Shown: positions 27,133-35,406 of the stretch, piece by piece
How positions within the stretch are numbered: the first letter of the stretch is position 1
Layout of the letters: each line of letters starts with the position of its first letter
Source of the DNA: Hydrogenophilales bacterium RIFOXYD1_FULL_62_11
Lineage (GTDB): Bacteria > Pseudomonadota > Gammaproteobacteria > Burkholderiales > Thiobacillaceae
Direction of reading: 5' to 3'
NCBI GenBank assembly: GCA_001802655.1
Contig: MGZO01000130.1
Span: 32,117 to 96,016, forward strand
DNA: 63,900 nt
Notes under the pieces: generated by a model
Databases searched by the model: none
The model's input: the letters and a program-made list of their open reading frames with translations, nothing else
What the model was told of the DNA's origin: nothing
Program-made: the position numbers and the translations under genes

Positions 27133-28530
27133 ATGCGGCTCAAGAAAAGAAAATCTGTCCGGCCGAGAACGTTCGATTTCCTGTTTCTGTTGACCCTCGC
27201 TACCGCCGCGCGGGCCGAGACACTTGATTTCGCTCAGGCCGTGCAACGCGCGCTGGCGCAAAATCCGGACATCATCGTCGCCGGCACGCAAATCAGCCAG
27301 GCGCAAGCCGCCGTTCGGCAGAGCACGGGGGCACGGATGCCGAAACTCACCGCTTCGCTCAACGTAACCCGCACCGATGATGCACTCAATGCCTTCGGCA
27401 TCAAGCTATCCCAGCGCAACGCCACGTTCAACGATTTCGGTGCCGCTGAATTCAACCCAGCCAATCCCAGTGTTCTTAGCGTTGCGCCGCAAGATCTCAA
27501 TCACCCTGGCTGGGTAAATAATTTCAACACCCGCCTGGAAGCGCAACTGCCGCTGTACAGCGGAGGCATGATCGAGGGTTACGCCGAGCAGGCCAAAGCC
27601 CATTTGCGCGCCGCGCGCCAAGGCGATGTGATGGCGCGTCAGCAAGTGATTTTCGATGTGCTGCGCGCTTACGAAGGCGTGCATGCCGCACGCGCCTACC
27701 GGGACGTCGCCACGCAAGGTCGCCTTGCTGCCGAAAACCACGTCAAAACCATCAACAGCCTGTTCAAGCAAGGCGTAGCGGTAAAAAGCGATCTGCTCAC
27801 GGCCCAGGTGCATCTGGAGGATGTCAAGGTACAGCAGACTCAGGCCGAGAATGCCGTACAGCAAGCGCTCGATCAGCTCCACCTGTTGCTGGGCATGCCG
27901 CTGGCGGCGCCATTGGACGTGGCCGGCAGCGTGGAGGTGCCTCCGCTGGAAGGCAAGCTGGCCGACCATCAGGACGACGCGCTGAAGTCCAACCCCGGTC
28001 TTGCCGCCTTGCGCGGCCAACTCGACGCGGCGCAGGCCGCAGTGAAGGTGGCGCGCGCAGGAAAATATCCGCAGGCCGGCCTGATGGCGCGCTTCGACAC
28101 CAATGACCCCAATCCGGGCTTCGAGGCCCATTCCTATACCGTGGGCGGCCAGCTGTCATGGCAGCTGTTCGACGGCGGTGTCAACGATGCGGCGATCCAT
28201 CGCGCCCAGGCCAGCCTTGATGAACTCGTCGCCAAGCTGAACAAGGCCGAAAACGGCGTTGCCTATCAGGTGGTGGACGCCTGGCGGCGCGCCGACGAGG
28301 CGCAGCGTCGGGTTGCGGCGCGGGAACTGGCGGTGAGCCAGGCCGAGGAAGCGCAGCGCATCGTTGGAAAGCGCTACGCTGGCGGCGTGACAACCATCAC
28401 CGAACTGCTGGCCGGGCAGGCCCAGCTGGACAAGACCCGCGCGGATCTGGTAGCAGCCCGTTATGAACTCAAGGTGCAACGCGCCAACGCCCGGCTGGCG
28501 ACAGGCCGTTTGCAGCCGGACTTACTGTGA
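27133..28530 (+). CDS. TolC-family outer-membrane efflux protein
   Basis: A 465-residue outer-membrane channel component. The ATG at 27133 follows an AGAGGGGG ribosome site; a TTG one codon earlier is less likely. A signal peptide ends near residue 28 (TAARA/ETLDF). Two homologous OEP repeats follow, with ALAQNPDIIVAGTQISQAQAAVRQSTGARMPKL typical of the first and GGQLSWQLFDGG of the second. It is followed 10 bp later by the adaptor gene, giving a complete tripartite pump. Confidence 0.88.
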   Translation: MRLKKRKSVRPRTFDFLFLLTLATAARAETLDFAQAVQRALAQNPDIIVAGTQISQAQAAVRQSTGARMPKLTASLNVTRTDDALNAFGIKLSQRNATFNDFGAAEFNPANPSVLSVAPQDLNHPGWVNNFNTRLEAQLPLYSGGMIEGYAEQAKAHLRAARQGDVMARQQVIFDVLRAYEGVHAARAYRDVATQGRLAAENHVKTINSLFKQGVAVKSDLLTAQVHLEDVKVQQTQAENAVQQALDQLHLLLGMPLAAPLDVAGSVEVPPLEGKLADHQDDALKSNPGLAALRGQLDAAQAAVKVARAGKYPQAGLMARFDTNDPNPGFEAHSYTVGGQLSWQLFDGGVNDAAIHRAQASLDELVAKLNKAENGVAYQVVDAWRRADEAQRRVAARELAVSQAEEAQRIVGKRYAGGVTTITELLAGQAQLDKTRADLVAARYELKVQRANARLATGRLQPDLL

Positions 28531-28540
28531 GCAATCCGAG

Positions 28541-29644
28541 ATGAAACCTATGGCGAATCCCACACTTTGGCGTATGGCCCTGCTGGGTCTGGCGGTCAGC
28601 GTGACCTATGGTTGCGGCGAACACGAACCTCCCGCAGCACAGAACGACAACGTCACGCGCACTCTGGCGGCAGATATGCAAACCGTGCAGCAGGCGCCAT
28701 TGAGCGTGCGTGCGGAATTGCCCGGCATGGTCGCCTCGGAGGATCAGGTGCAGGTGACCTCACGGCTCATGGGTTATATCCGCGAGATCAAGGTCGAAGA
28801 AGGCCAGGTGGTCAAGGCGGGGCAATTGCTGTTCGTGATTGATCCCACTGACATTCAGGGGCAGATGAGTCAGGCTCGCGCCGGCCTGGCGCAGGCGGAA
28901 GCCGCGTTGACCGACGCAAAAATTGACCACGAGCGATTCGGCACCCTCTATCAGGAAGAAGCCATTCCCAAATTGCAGTGGGACAAAATCCGCCTGCAAA
29001 AGCGGGTCGCCGAACAACAGGTGGCAGCCGCCCGCGCCGGACTGAACCAGGCGAACAGCCAGATGCGCTACGCCTCGGTGGTGGCACCGATCAACGGCGT
29101 CGTCACGCAAAAAATGGCCAATGCCGGCGACCTCGCCACGCCCGGCCGACCGGTGCTGGTGATCGAAGGCCTGAAGAAACTCCAGGTGCGCACGCAAGTG
29201 AGCAGCAGCGTGTTTGACCAAATCAAGGTCGGCGAGAAGGTCACCATCGTGACCGATGGCGACGCTGCGCAGGCCCCGGCCGAAGGCACGATCGCCCAGG
29301 TGGTGCCGGTGGCCGATCCGGTCAGCCATACCCATCTGGTGAAAATCGATCTGCCTGCGGGCAGCGGCCTGTCGAGCGGCAATTTTGTACGGGTGGGGTT
29401 TGCCGTCGGCAGCCGCCAGGGCATCCGGGTGCCGGCTGCGGCACTCGCCGAACGCGCCGGCATCACCGGCGTGTTCGTGGTCGACGCCCAGGGCTTCGCG
29501 CGCTACCGCATGGTGCGCACCGGCGTAGCTGATCAGGGCACGGTGGAAATCCAGTCCGGCCTCAACGCAGGCGAGAAAATAATCGTGTCCAACGTCGGGC
29601 AACTGGAAAACGGCGACAGGATCAGCGGAGGAACGCATGACTGA
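28541..29644 (+). CDS. RND efflux periplasmic adaptor (HlyD/AcrA family)
   Basis: A 367-residue membrane-fusion protein linking the RND pump to TolC. The N-terminus is hydrophobic and ends TYGC, a possible but non-ideal lipobox. The barrel-sandwich hybrid flanks a helical hairpin: LMGYIREIKVEEGQVVKAGQLLFVIDP opens it and VVAPINGVVTQKMANAGDLATPG closes it. A beta-barrel and membrane-proximal domain end in GLNAGEKIIVSNVGQLENGD. I start at the ATG at 28541; an ATG at 28550 is an alternative. It overlaps the RND gene by 8 bp. Confidence 0.88.
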   Translation: MKPMANPTLWRMALLGLAVSVTYGCGEHEPPAAQNDNVTRTLAADMQTVQQAPLSVRAELPGMVASEDQVQVTSRLMGYIREIKVEEGQVVKAGQLLFVIDPTDIQGQMSQARAGLAQAEAALTDAKIDHERFGTLYQEEAIPKLQWDKIRLQKRVAEQQVAAARAGLNQANSQMRYASVVAPINGVVTQKMANAGDLATPGRPVLVIEGLKKLQVRTQVSSSVFDQIKVGEKVTIVTDGDAAQAPAEGTIAQVVPVADPVSHTHLVKIDLPAGSGLSSGNFVRVGFAVGSRQGIRVPAAALAERAGITGVFVVDAQGFARYRMVRTGVADQGTVEIQSGLNAGEKIIVSNVGQLENGDRISGGTHD

Positions 29645-32600
29645 GCGCGCCGCTCCGCTCAATATCGCCGGCAAACTGGCCGGCCTTTTCATCGAATCCA
29701 AAATCACCGCCATGATCATGCTGGCGGTGACGCTGGCGGGCATGATGGCGCTGTTCGTCACCCCGCGCGAATACAACCCGCAGATCGTGGTGCCAGCGGC
29801 CAACATCATCGTCGCCAAACCGGGCGCCTCGGCCGAAGAAATCCAGAATCTGGTGGTCAAGCCGCTGGAAGCCATCATGAACGCGCAGTCCGGCGTGGAT
29901 CACACTTTTGGCTATGCCGCCCCGGATTTCGGTCTGGTGACCGTGCAGTTCAAGGTCGGCGAAGACCAGGAAAGAAGCCTGGTCAAGCTCTACAACCAGC
30001 TGATGCAAAATCTCGACCGCATGCCGCAAGGCGCCATGCAGCCGGTGATCAAGCCGATCAACGTCGACGACGTGCCGATCATGACGCTGACGTTGTCATC
30101 CACCACGGTGGACGACCATCAGATCCGCCAGGTCGCGACCCGTATTCTGGAAAACCTGCGTAATGTGCCCGGCGTATCGTTCACCCAGGTCACAGGCGGC
30201 TCACCGCGCGCGGTCAACGTCTGGATTTCTCCCACCCGGCTGGCCGCAGCAGGCATCGCGCTCGATCAGGTGGACAAGATGCTGCAGGGGCAGAACGTGT
30301 CTGTACCGGTTGGCAAGCTGGTCGACAACAACCAGGTTTCGCCGCTGCAACTGCAAGGCTTTCTTGGCAACGCCCGGGAAGTGGGCGACATCGTGATTGG
30401 TGCGCCCAACGGGCGGCCGGTGTTCCTGAAGGACGTCGCCACGATCGTGGACGGCCCGCAAGAAGTGGACGAAAGCACGCGCTTTGCCTACGGCCCCGCC
30501 GCAGGCAAGGACACCGCGCGCGGCGAGGCGCCGGCCGTCACCCTGGCGATCGCCAAAAAAGCCGGCACCAATGCGGTGGTGGTTGCAAATGCCGTGCTGA
30601 CCAAACTGGAACAGCTCAAGCGCCAGGCCATTCCCGCCGACATCACGGTGGCGGTGACCCGCGACGACGGCGCGCGTGCCAACGACGCGGTCAACACCCT
30701 GGTCGAGCACCTCGGCATTGCCATTGGTTCGGTGGTGGTGATTCTGGTGTTCTTCCTCGGCTGGCGCGAAGCCGGCATCGTCACCCTGACGGTGCCGCTG
30801 ATCCTGTTCGTGGTGCTGACCATCGGCCTGTTCGCCGGCCAGACCATCAACCGCATCACGCTGTTCGCGCTGATCCTGTCGCTCGGCCTCTTGGTAGATG
30901 CCGCCATCGTGGTGGTGGAGAACATCCATCGCCACCTGCATCACGGCATCGGTGACCGCGATTTCAAGACCGTGGTCATCCAGGCCACCAACGAAATCGG
31001 CAACCCCACCAATATTGCCACCATCGCGGTGATCCTGGCCTTCATTCCGATGGCTTTCGTCACCGGCATGATGGGCCCCTTCATGCTGCCGATCCCGTTC
31101 AACGTGCCGGTGGCGATGATCGCCTCGCTGCTGTTCGCCTACATCGTGGTGCCGTGGGCGGCCAATCTGTGGCTGCGGAAAAAAGCCGCGCTGAGCGAGC
31201 TGGCGCGCAAGGAAAGCCTCGAAGAGTCGGGGGCGCGCAAGACCGACCCGCTGCACCGCGCCTACGACAAGGTCATCACGCCGTTCATCGAGCATGGCGG
31301 CCGCCGCAACCTGATGTTCCTGGCGGTACTGGGCTTGCTGGTGGTGGCCATGCTGATGCCGGCCTGGCAGTTCATCCGTCCTTCGGGCATCAACGGACCC
31401 CTGTCGGCGCTGGGGGTGGAACTGAAGATGCTGCCCAACGACAACACCAATACCTTCCTGGTGGAAATCGCCACCCCGGCCGGCACCACGCTGGAAGAAA
31501 CCGACCGCGCCGCGCGCGCGGTGGGCGAGGTGCTGGCGAACAACCGCTTCGTCACCAATTATCAGACCTTCCTCGGCATGACCGCGCCCATCGACTTCGC
31601 CGCCCTGGTGCGCGGCGACCTCATCAAGCGCGGCGACAATCTGGCGCAGATCCGGGTCAATCTGGTCGACAAGCACCAGCGCTCAACCTCGTCGCATGCA
31701 ATCGTGCAGGCGTTCAACGACAGCCTGAAGCCGCTGCGCCAGGCGTTCCCGCAAGCCCGCGTCAAGCTCTACGAGACCCCGCCCGGCCCGCCGGTACAGG
31801 CGCAAGTGCTGGCCGAACTGTACGGGCCCGACTACGAAAAACTGCGCAGCGCAGCGCCCGAAGTGCGGCGCGCGTTCGACTCGGTCTACGGCATGATCAA
31901 CACCGACGATTCGGTCACCGCCACCATGCAGTCCTTCGCGGTGCGGGTAGATCGCGAGAAGGCCGCGTTGTCGGGTGTCGTCACCGGCCAGGTGGGCAAG
32001 CTGCTGCGCGACTACGTGTCGGGCCTGACGATCGGTTCGGTGCATGTGGATTCTGCGCGCGACCCGGTCAACATCGTGGTGCGGCTACCGCGCGCCGAAC
32101 GCCAGTCGCCCGAATCGCTGATGGCAATCCGCGTCACCAACCTGATGGGTGGCCAGGTGCCGCTGGGCGCCATCGCCAAGGTGGAGCAGGTGCCCTACGG
32201 CAAACCCATCTACGACCGCGACCAGCATCCGATGGTCATGGTGGGCGGCGAGATGATCACCTCCAGCCCGGTGTATGCGGTGCTGGCGCTGGACAAGATG
32301 CTGGACGGCCAGCTGCTGGCCAACGGCGTGCGCTTCAAGACCGGCAACCTCGGCTTTACCCAGGCGACGGCGGACAATGTCGCCGACACCCACCTGCTGT
32401 GGGGCGGCGAAATGCGTCTGACGCTGGACGTGTTCCGCGACCTCGGCTCGGCCTTCATCATCGCCCTGGTGTTCATCTATCTGCTGCTGGTGGGTTACTA
32501 CCGGTCCTTCGTCATGCCGATGATCGTGATGGGCGCGATTCCACTGACCCTGGTCGGCGTCTTCCCTGGCCACTGGGCCACCAGTCAGGCGTTCACCGCC

Positions 32601-32921
32601 ACCTCGATGATCGGCGTCATCGCCCTGGCCGGCATCGTAGTGCGCAACTCGCTGCTGCTGATCGACTTCATCGTCGATTACCGCAACCAGGGTTACGACC
32701 TCAAGGAGGCCGTCATCGAGGCCGGCGCGGTGCGGCTGCGGCCCATTCTGCTGACCGCGCTCGCCATCGTCCTGGGATCGGCGATCATGATCACCGACCC
32801 GGTGTTCGGCGGTCTGGCGGTCTCGCTTATTTTTGGCACCTTCGCCTCCACCGTGCTCACCCTGATCGTCATCCCGCTGCTGTATTACATCTGGCAGAAG
32901 CGCAGCGCGGCCCAGGCCTGA
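29637..32921 (+). CDS. RND efflux transporter, inner-membrane subunit
   Basis: A 1094-residue pump with twelve predicted membrane helices and two large periplasmic loops. The fourth helix carries GLLVDAAIVVVEN (D421-A422) in place of the GLLVDDAIVVVEN of drug-exporting AcrB relatives, and helix 10 reads NSLLLIDFIVD (about 1004-1014) without the AcrB lysine. Metal pumps of the CusA/CzcA type also have a single Asp here but carry a further DFG, absent in this protein. The substrate is therefore uncertain. Overlap with the adaptor shows a single transcript; regulation by the neighbouring ArsR protein is plausible. Confidence 0.88.
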   Translation: MTERAAPLNIAGKLAGLFIESKITAMIMLAVTLAGMMALFVTPREYNPQIVVPAANIIVAKPGASAEEIQNLVVKPLEAIMNAQSGVDHTFGYAAPDFGLVTVQFKVGEDQERSLVKLYNQLMQNLDRMPQGAMQPVIKPINVDDVPIMTLTLSSTTVDDHQIRQVATRILENLRNVPGVSFTQVTGGSPRAVNVWISPTRLAAAGIALDQVDKMLQGQNVSVPVGKLVDNNQVSPLQLQGFLGNAREVGDIVIGAPNGRPVFLKDVATIVDGPQEVDESTRFAYGPAAGKDTARGEAPAVTLAIAKKAGTNAVVVANAVLTKLEQLKRQAIPADITVAVTRDDGARANDAVNTLVEHLGIAIGSVVVILVFFLGWREAGIVTLTVPLILFVVLTIGLFAGQTINRITLFALILSLGLLVDAAIVVVENIHRHLHHGIGDRDFKTVVIQATNEIGNPTNIATIAVILAFIPMAFVTGMMGPFMLPIPFNVPVAMIASLLFAYIVVPWAANLWLRKKAALSELARKESLEESGARKTDPLHRAYDKVITPFIEHGGRRNLMFLAVLGLLVVAMLMPAWQFIRPSGINGPLSALGVELKMLPNDNTNTFLVEIATPAGTTLEETDRAARAVGEVLANNRFVTNYQTFLGMTAPIDFAALVRGDLIKRGDNLAQIRVNLVDKHQRSTSSHAIVQAFNDSLKPLRQAFPQARVKLYETPPGPPVQAQVLAELYGPDYEKLRSAAPEVRRAFDSVYGMINTDDSVTATMQSFAVRVDREKAALSGVVTGQVGKLLRDYVSGLTIGSVHVDSARDPVNIVVRLPRAERQSPESLMAIRVTNLMGGQVPLGAIAKVEQVPYGKPIYDRDQHPMVMVGGEMITSSPVYAVLALDKMLDGQLLANGVRFKTGNLGFTQATADNVADTHLLWGGEMRLTLDVFRDLGSAFIIALVFIYLLLVGYYRSFVMPMIVMGAIPLTLVGVFPGHWATSQAFTATSMIGVIALAGIVVRNSLLLIDFIVDYRNQGYDLKEAVIEAGAVRLRPILLTALAIVLGSAIMITDPVFGGLAVSLIFGTFASTVLTLIVIPLLYYIWQKRSAAQA

Positions 32922-32968
32922 AAACGTGAGTTCCCCTTTTACCCGTTAACTTTCAGGAGCAACCCATC

Positions 32969-33187
32969 ATGACGGTTGAACGCATCGTTCGCATCATTGC
33001 CGGCTTTTTCATCATGCTGTCGCTCGCGCTGGCGCACTTTTCCGGCAGCGCCGACTTGGCGCAGCCTTCGTGGCTGTGGTTTACTGCCTTTGTTGGCTTC
33101 AATCTGTTCCAGTCCGGCTTCACCCGCTTCTGCCCATTGGACATCCTGTTGAAAAAGGCCGGGGTCAAGCAGGGCTGCGGTCTCTAA
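32969..33187 (+). CDS. DUF2892 (YgaP-like) membrane protein
   Basis: A 72-residue inner-membrane protein with two helices. MTVERIVRIIAGFFIMLSLAL begins the first, and SWLWFTAFVGFNLFQSGFTRFCPLDILLKKAG is the typical second helix and tail. In E. coli YgaP this domain is the membrane anchor fused to a rhodanese. Here it is separate and the rhodanese is the next gene, 16 bp on. A CAGGAG ribosome site precedes the ATG. Confidence 0.85.
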   Translation: MTVERIVRIIAGFFIMLSLALAHFSGSADLAQPSWLWFTAFVGFNLFQSGFTRFCPLDILLKKAGVKQGCGL

Positions 33188-33203
33188 TTCGAGAACACTA
33201 CTC

Positions 33204-33617
33204 ATGGATATGCAATTTCTACAAGACAACTGGATGCTCGCATCGCTGGCGCTGGCGTCCGGCGCCATGCTGACCTGGTCCTTCATCGGCAGCAAATTGT
33301 CCGGCGTCGAGCAAGCCGACACGCTCAAGGCCACCCGCCTCTACAACGACGACGCACTGGTGCTGGATGTGCGCGAAGACAAGGAATTCGCCGCCGGCCA
33401 CATCCCCAAAGCCAAGCATATTCCGCTGGGGCAGCTCAGCAAGCGCATCAATGAACTCGACAAATTCAAAGCCAAGCCGGTGCTGGTCACCTGCCGCAGT
33501 GGACAACGTTCGGCGCGTGCCTGCGGCATGCTGAAAAAGGCCGGATTCGAAACCGTCTACAACCAGGCAGGCGGCATCATCGCGTGGGAACGCGCCAACC
33601 TGCCCACCACCAAATAA
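33204..33617 (+). CDS. Membrane-anchored rhodanese
   Basis: A 137-residue single-domain sulfurtransferase. An N-terminal helix (about residues 10-30) anchors it to the membrane. The rhodanese domain follows with LVLDVREDKEFAAGHIPKAKHIPLG and the active-site loop VTCRSGQRS, where C97 would carry the persulfide. Such enzymes move sulfane sulfur between thiols. With the DUF2892 gene it recreates the parts of YgaP as two proteins. Confidence 0.9.
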   Translation: MDMQFLQDNWMLASLALASGAMLTWSFIGSKLSGVEQADTLKATRLYNDDALVLDVREDKEFAAGHIPKAKHIPLGQLSKRINELDKFKAKPVLVTCRSGQRSARACGMLKKAGFETVYNQAGGIIAWERANLPTTK

Positions 33618-33642
33618 TCCCTCATCCAGAAAAGGAGCCCCC

Positions 33643-33906
33643 ATGGCCAAAGTTGTAATGTATTGCACCGCCGTCTGCCCTTATTGCGTCTCTGCCGAGC
33701 GTTTGCTCAAGAGCCGCGGCGTCACCGAAATCGAGAAAATCCGCATCGATCTCGACCCGGCGAAACAGGAAGAAATGATGATTCGCTCCGGCGGTCGCCG
33801 CACCGTGCCGCAGGTCTTTATTGGTGACACCCACGTCGGCGGCTTCGACGACACCGCCGCGCTCGATGCAGCAGGCGGGCTAGTTCCGCTTCTCGCCAGC
33901 GCCTGA
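33643..33906 (+). CDS. grxC: Glutaredoxin 3
   Basis: An 87-residue dithiol glutaredoxin. The active site is CPYC (C12, C15), with TVPQVFIG and GGFDD forming the glutathione-binding site. It reduces disulfides and mixed disulfides using glutathione. Ribosome site AAAGGAG lies upstream. It is 25 bp after the rhodanese and likely shares its transcript. Residue C8 is an extra cysteine near the active site. Confidence 0.92.
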   Translation: MAKVVMYCTAVCPYCVSAERLLKSRGVTEIEKIRIDLDPAKQEEMMIRSGGRRTVPQVFIGDTHVGGFDDTAALDAAGGLVPLLASA

Positions 33907-33994
33907 ACACCCGCGCCTCTATCGTCTGGCGCGCTTGATATTCAGACGCACGCCTCCACCTCGTGACGATGTTCATTCGCCTCAAGGAGTCCTG

Positions 33995-34420
33995 ATGGAA
34001 CTTGCCTGCCCCCATTGCCTCGCCCTCAATCGCGTCCCTGACGAACGCCTGACCGATGCCCCTAAATGCGGCCAATGCGGTTCGCTGCTCTTGCCTGGCA
34101 AACCGGTCGACCTCAACGCCAGCAACTTTGACCGTTTTATCGCCAAGGCCGGGCTGCCGGTCCTGGTGGACTTCTGGGCCGACTGGTGTGGCCCCTGCAA
34201 GATGATGGCGCCGATTTTCCAGCAGGTTGCAGCCGAGATGGGTACGCGGGTGCGTTTTGCCAAAGTCGACACCGAAGCGAACTCGCAGGTTTCCATGCGC
34301 CACCACATCAAGGGCATCCCCAGTCTGATCCTGTTCAAAAACGGCAAGGAAGTGGCGCGCACCTCGGGTGCGATGGAAGCCAATGCGCTGAAACGCTGGC
34401 TGCTGACACAGGGCATGTAA
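33995..34420 (+). CDS. trxC: Thioredoxin 2 (TrxC) with zinc ribbon
   Basis: A 141-residue thioredoxin. The N-terminal zinc motif has C5, C8, C25 and C28 (CPHC and CGQC), and the active site is WCGPC (C65, C68). The ATG at 33995 follows AAGGAG; the longer frame upstream would add unrelated residues. In E. coli trxC belongs to the OxyR response and the zinc domain is redox sensitive. An 88-bp gap separates it from grxC, with no terminator seen. Confidence 0.93.
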   Translation: MELACPHCLALNRVPDERLTDAPKCGQCGSLLLPGKPVDLNASNFDRFIAKAGLPVLVDFWADWCGPCKMMAPIFQQVAAEMGTRVRFAKVDTEANSQVSMRHHIKGIPSLILFKNGKEVARTSGAMEANALKRWLLTQGM

Positions 34421-34447
34421 CAAGCGCGTGTAAAATGCCGCCAGTTC

Positions 34448-34468
34448 CGGAGCATGCGCTCCGTTTTT
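34448..34468 (+). terminator. Short intrinsic terminator before secB
   Basis: CGGAGC at 34448-34453 and GCTCCG at 34458-34463 enclose the loop ATGC and are followed by five T. It lies between the trxC stop and the secB start, so either terminates the redox genes or attenuates secB. Confidence 0.6.
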
Positions 34469-34487
34469 ATTGACTCAGGAAACCATC

Positions 34488-34946
34488 ATGACCGACGCAC
34501 AGCAACCCACATTCAATATCGAAAAACTCTACGTCAAGGATCTGTCGGTGGAAGTGCCCAACGCCCCGGCCATTTATCTGGAGCGCGAAGCCCCGCAGAT
34601 GGAAGTCAACATGTCGACCGACAGCCGTGCGATGGGCGAAGACATGTACCACACCAGCATCACCGTCACCGTCACCGCCAAAATCGCCGACAAGACCATG
34701 TTTTTGGTCGAATGCACCCAGGCTGGCGTGTTCCGCATCCAGAACGTGCCGCAGGATCAGATTCCGATGGTGCTCGGCATCGGCTGCCCCAACATCGTGT
34801 TCCCGTATCTGCGCGAAACCGTATCCGACGTGGTGATCCGCGCCGGCTTCCCGCCCCTGTTGCTGAACCCGGTCAATTTCGAAGCGCTGTTCGCACAACA
34901 GCAGCAGGCTCAGCAGCAACAGGCTGCCCCCGCACAAACGCATTGA
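34488..34946 (+). CDS. secB: Protein-export chaperone SecB
   Basis: A 152-residue tetrameric chaperone that keeps precursors unfolded for SecA. The pattern FNIEKLYVKDLSVEVPNAP at the N-terminus and LGIGCPNIVFPYLRE followed by DVVIRAGFPPLLLNPVNF are diagnostic. I start at the ATG at 34488 with AGGA upstream; an in-frame earlier start adds six unsupported residues. A Gln-rich tail ends the protein. The secB-gpsA neighbourhood is common in proteobacteria. Confidence 0.95.
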   Translation: MTDAQQPTFNIEKLYVKDLSVEVPNAPAIYLEREAPQMEVNMSTDSRAMGEDMYHTSITVTVTAKIADKTMFLVECTQAGVFRIQNVPQDQIPMVLGIGCPNIVFPYLRETVSDVVIRAGFPPLLLNPVNFEALFAQQQQAQQQQAAPAQTH

Positions 34947-34956
34947 GCCGGGTTTG

Positions 34957-35403
34957 GTGAGTCACGCAGCTTTACTGCTCGCTGCCGGTTTTCTGCTGGC
35001 GCTGGCGCAACCCGCCAGCGCGCTGGAATACAGCAGCACCGGGCGCGCCACCATTCTCTACGACGCGCCCTCCAGCGCCGCGGGGAAAGTTGCAATCGCT
35101 GGTAGCGGTCTGCCGCTGGAAGTGGTGGTCGACACCGAATCGTGGATCAAGGTGCGCGACTTCAGCGGTCGCCTGAGCTGGGTCGAAAAATCGGCCCTTG
35201 GCGGCGCAAAAACCATCATGGTCAAAGCCGAAACCAGCGCCATACGCAGCCAACCGCGTTCCGATGCCGACGTCGTGACGCAGGTTGCACGCGGGGTGCT
35301 GCTCAGTGTCACCGGTCCTGCCGATGCCTTCGGCTGGCTGCCGGTCAAGCATGCCGACGGCCTCGCCGGCTGGCTGCCCGCGCACGAAGCCTGGGGGCGC
35401 TAA
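34957..35403 (+). CDS. Periplasmic SH3-domain protein
   Basis: A 148-residue protein with a Sec signal (LLLAAGFLLALAQPASA) and two bacterial SH3 repeats, about residues 28-80 and 85-145. Such domains bind peptidoglycan or protein partners. The start is either the GTG at 34957 or the TTG at 34954; both precede the signal, and I chose GTG. It lies 10 bp after secB and 3 bp before gpsA. Confidence 0.82.
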   Translation: MSHAALLLAAGFLLALAQPASALEYSSTGRATILYDAPSSAAGKVAIAGSGLPLEVVVDTESWIKVRDFSGRLSWVEKSALGGAKTIMVKAETSAIRSQPRSDADVVTQVARGVLLSVTGPADAFGWLPVKHADGLAGWLPAHEAWGR

Positions 35404-35406
35404 GGC

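Noticed and set aside
30201..31676. 491-codon minus-strand frame opposite the RND pump
   Set aside because: Extremely His/Asp/Gln-rich and fully inside the RND gene, so a codon-bias artefact.
31154..32929. 591-codon plus-strand frame inside the RND gene
   Set aside because: Same-strand shifted reading of the pump gene; Arg/Gly/Pro-rich with no membrane segments or motifs.
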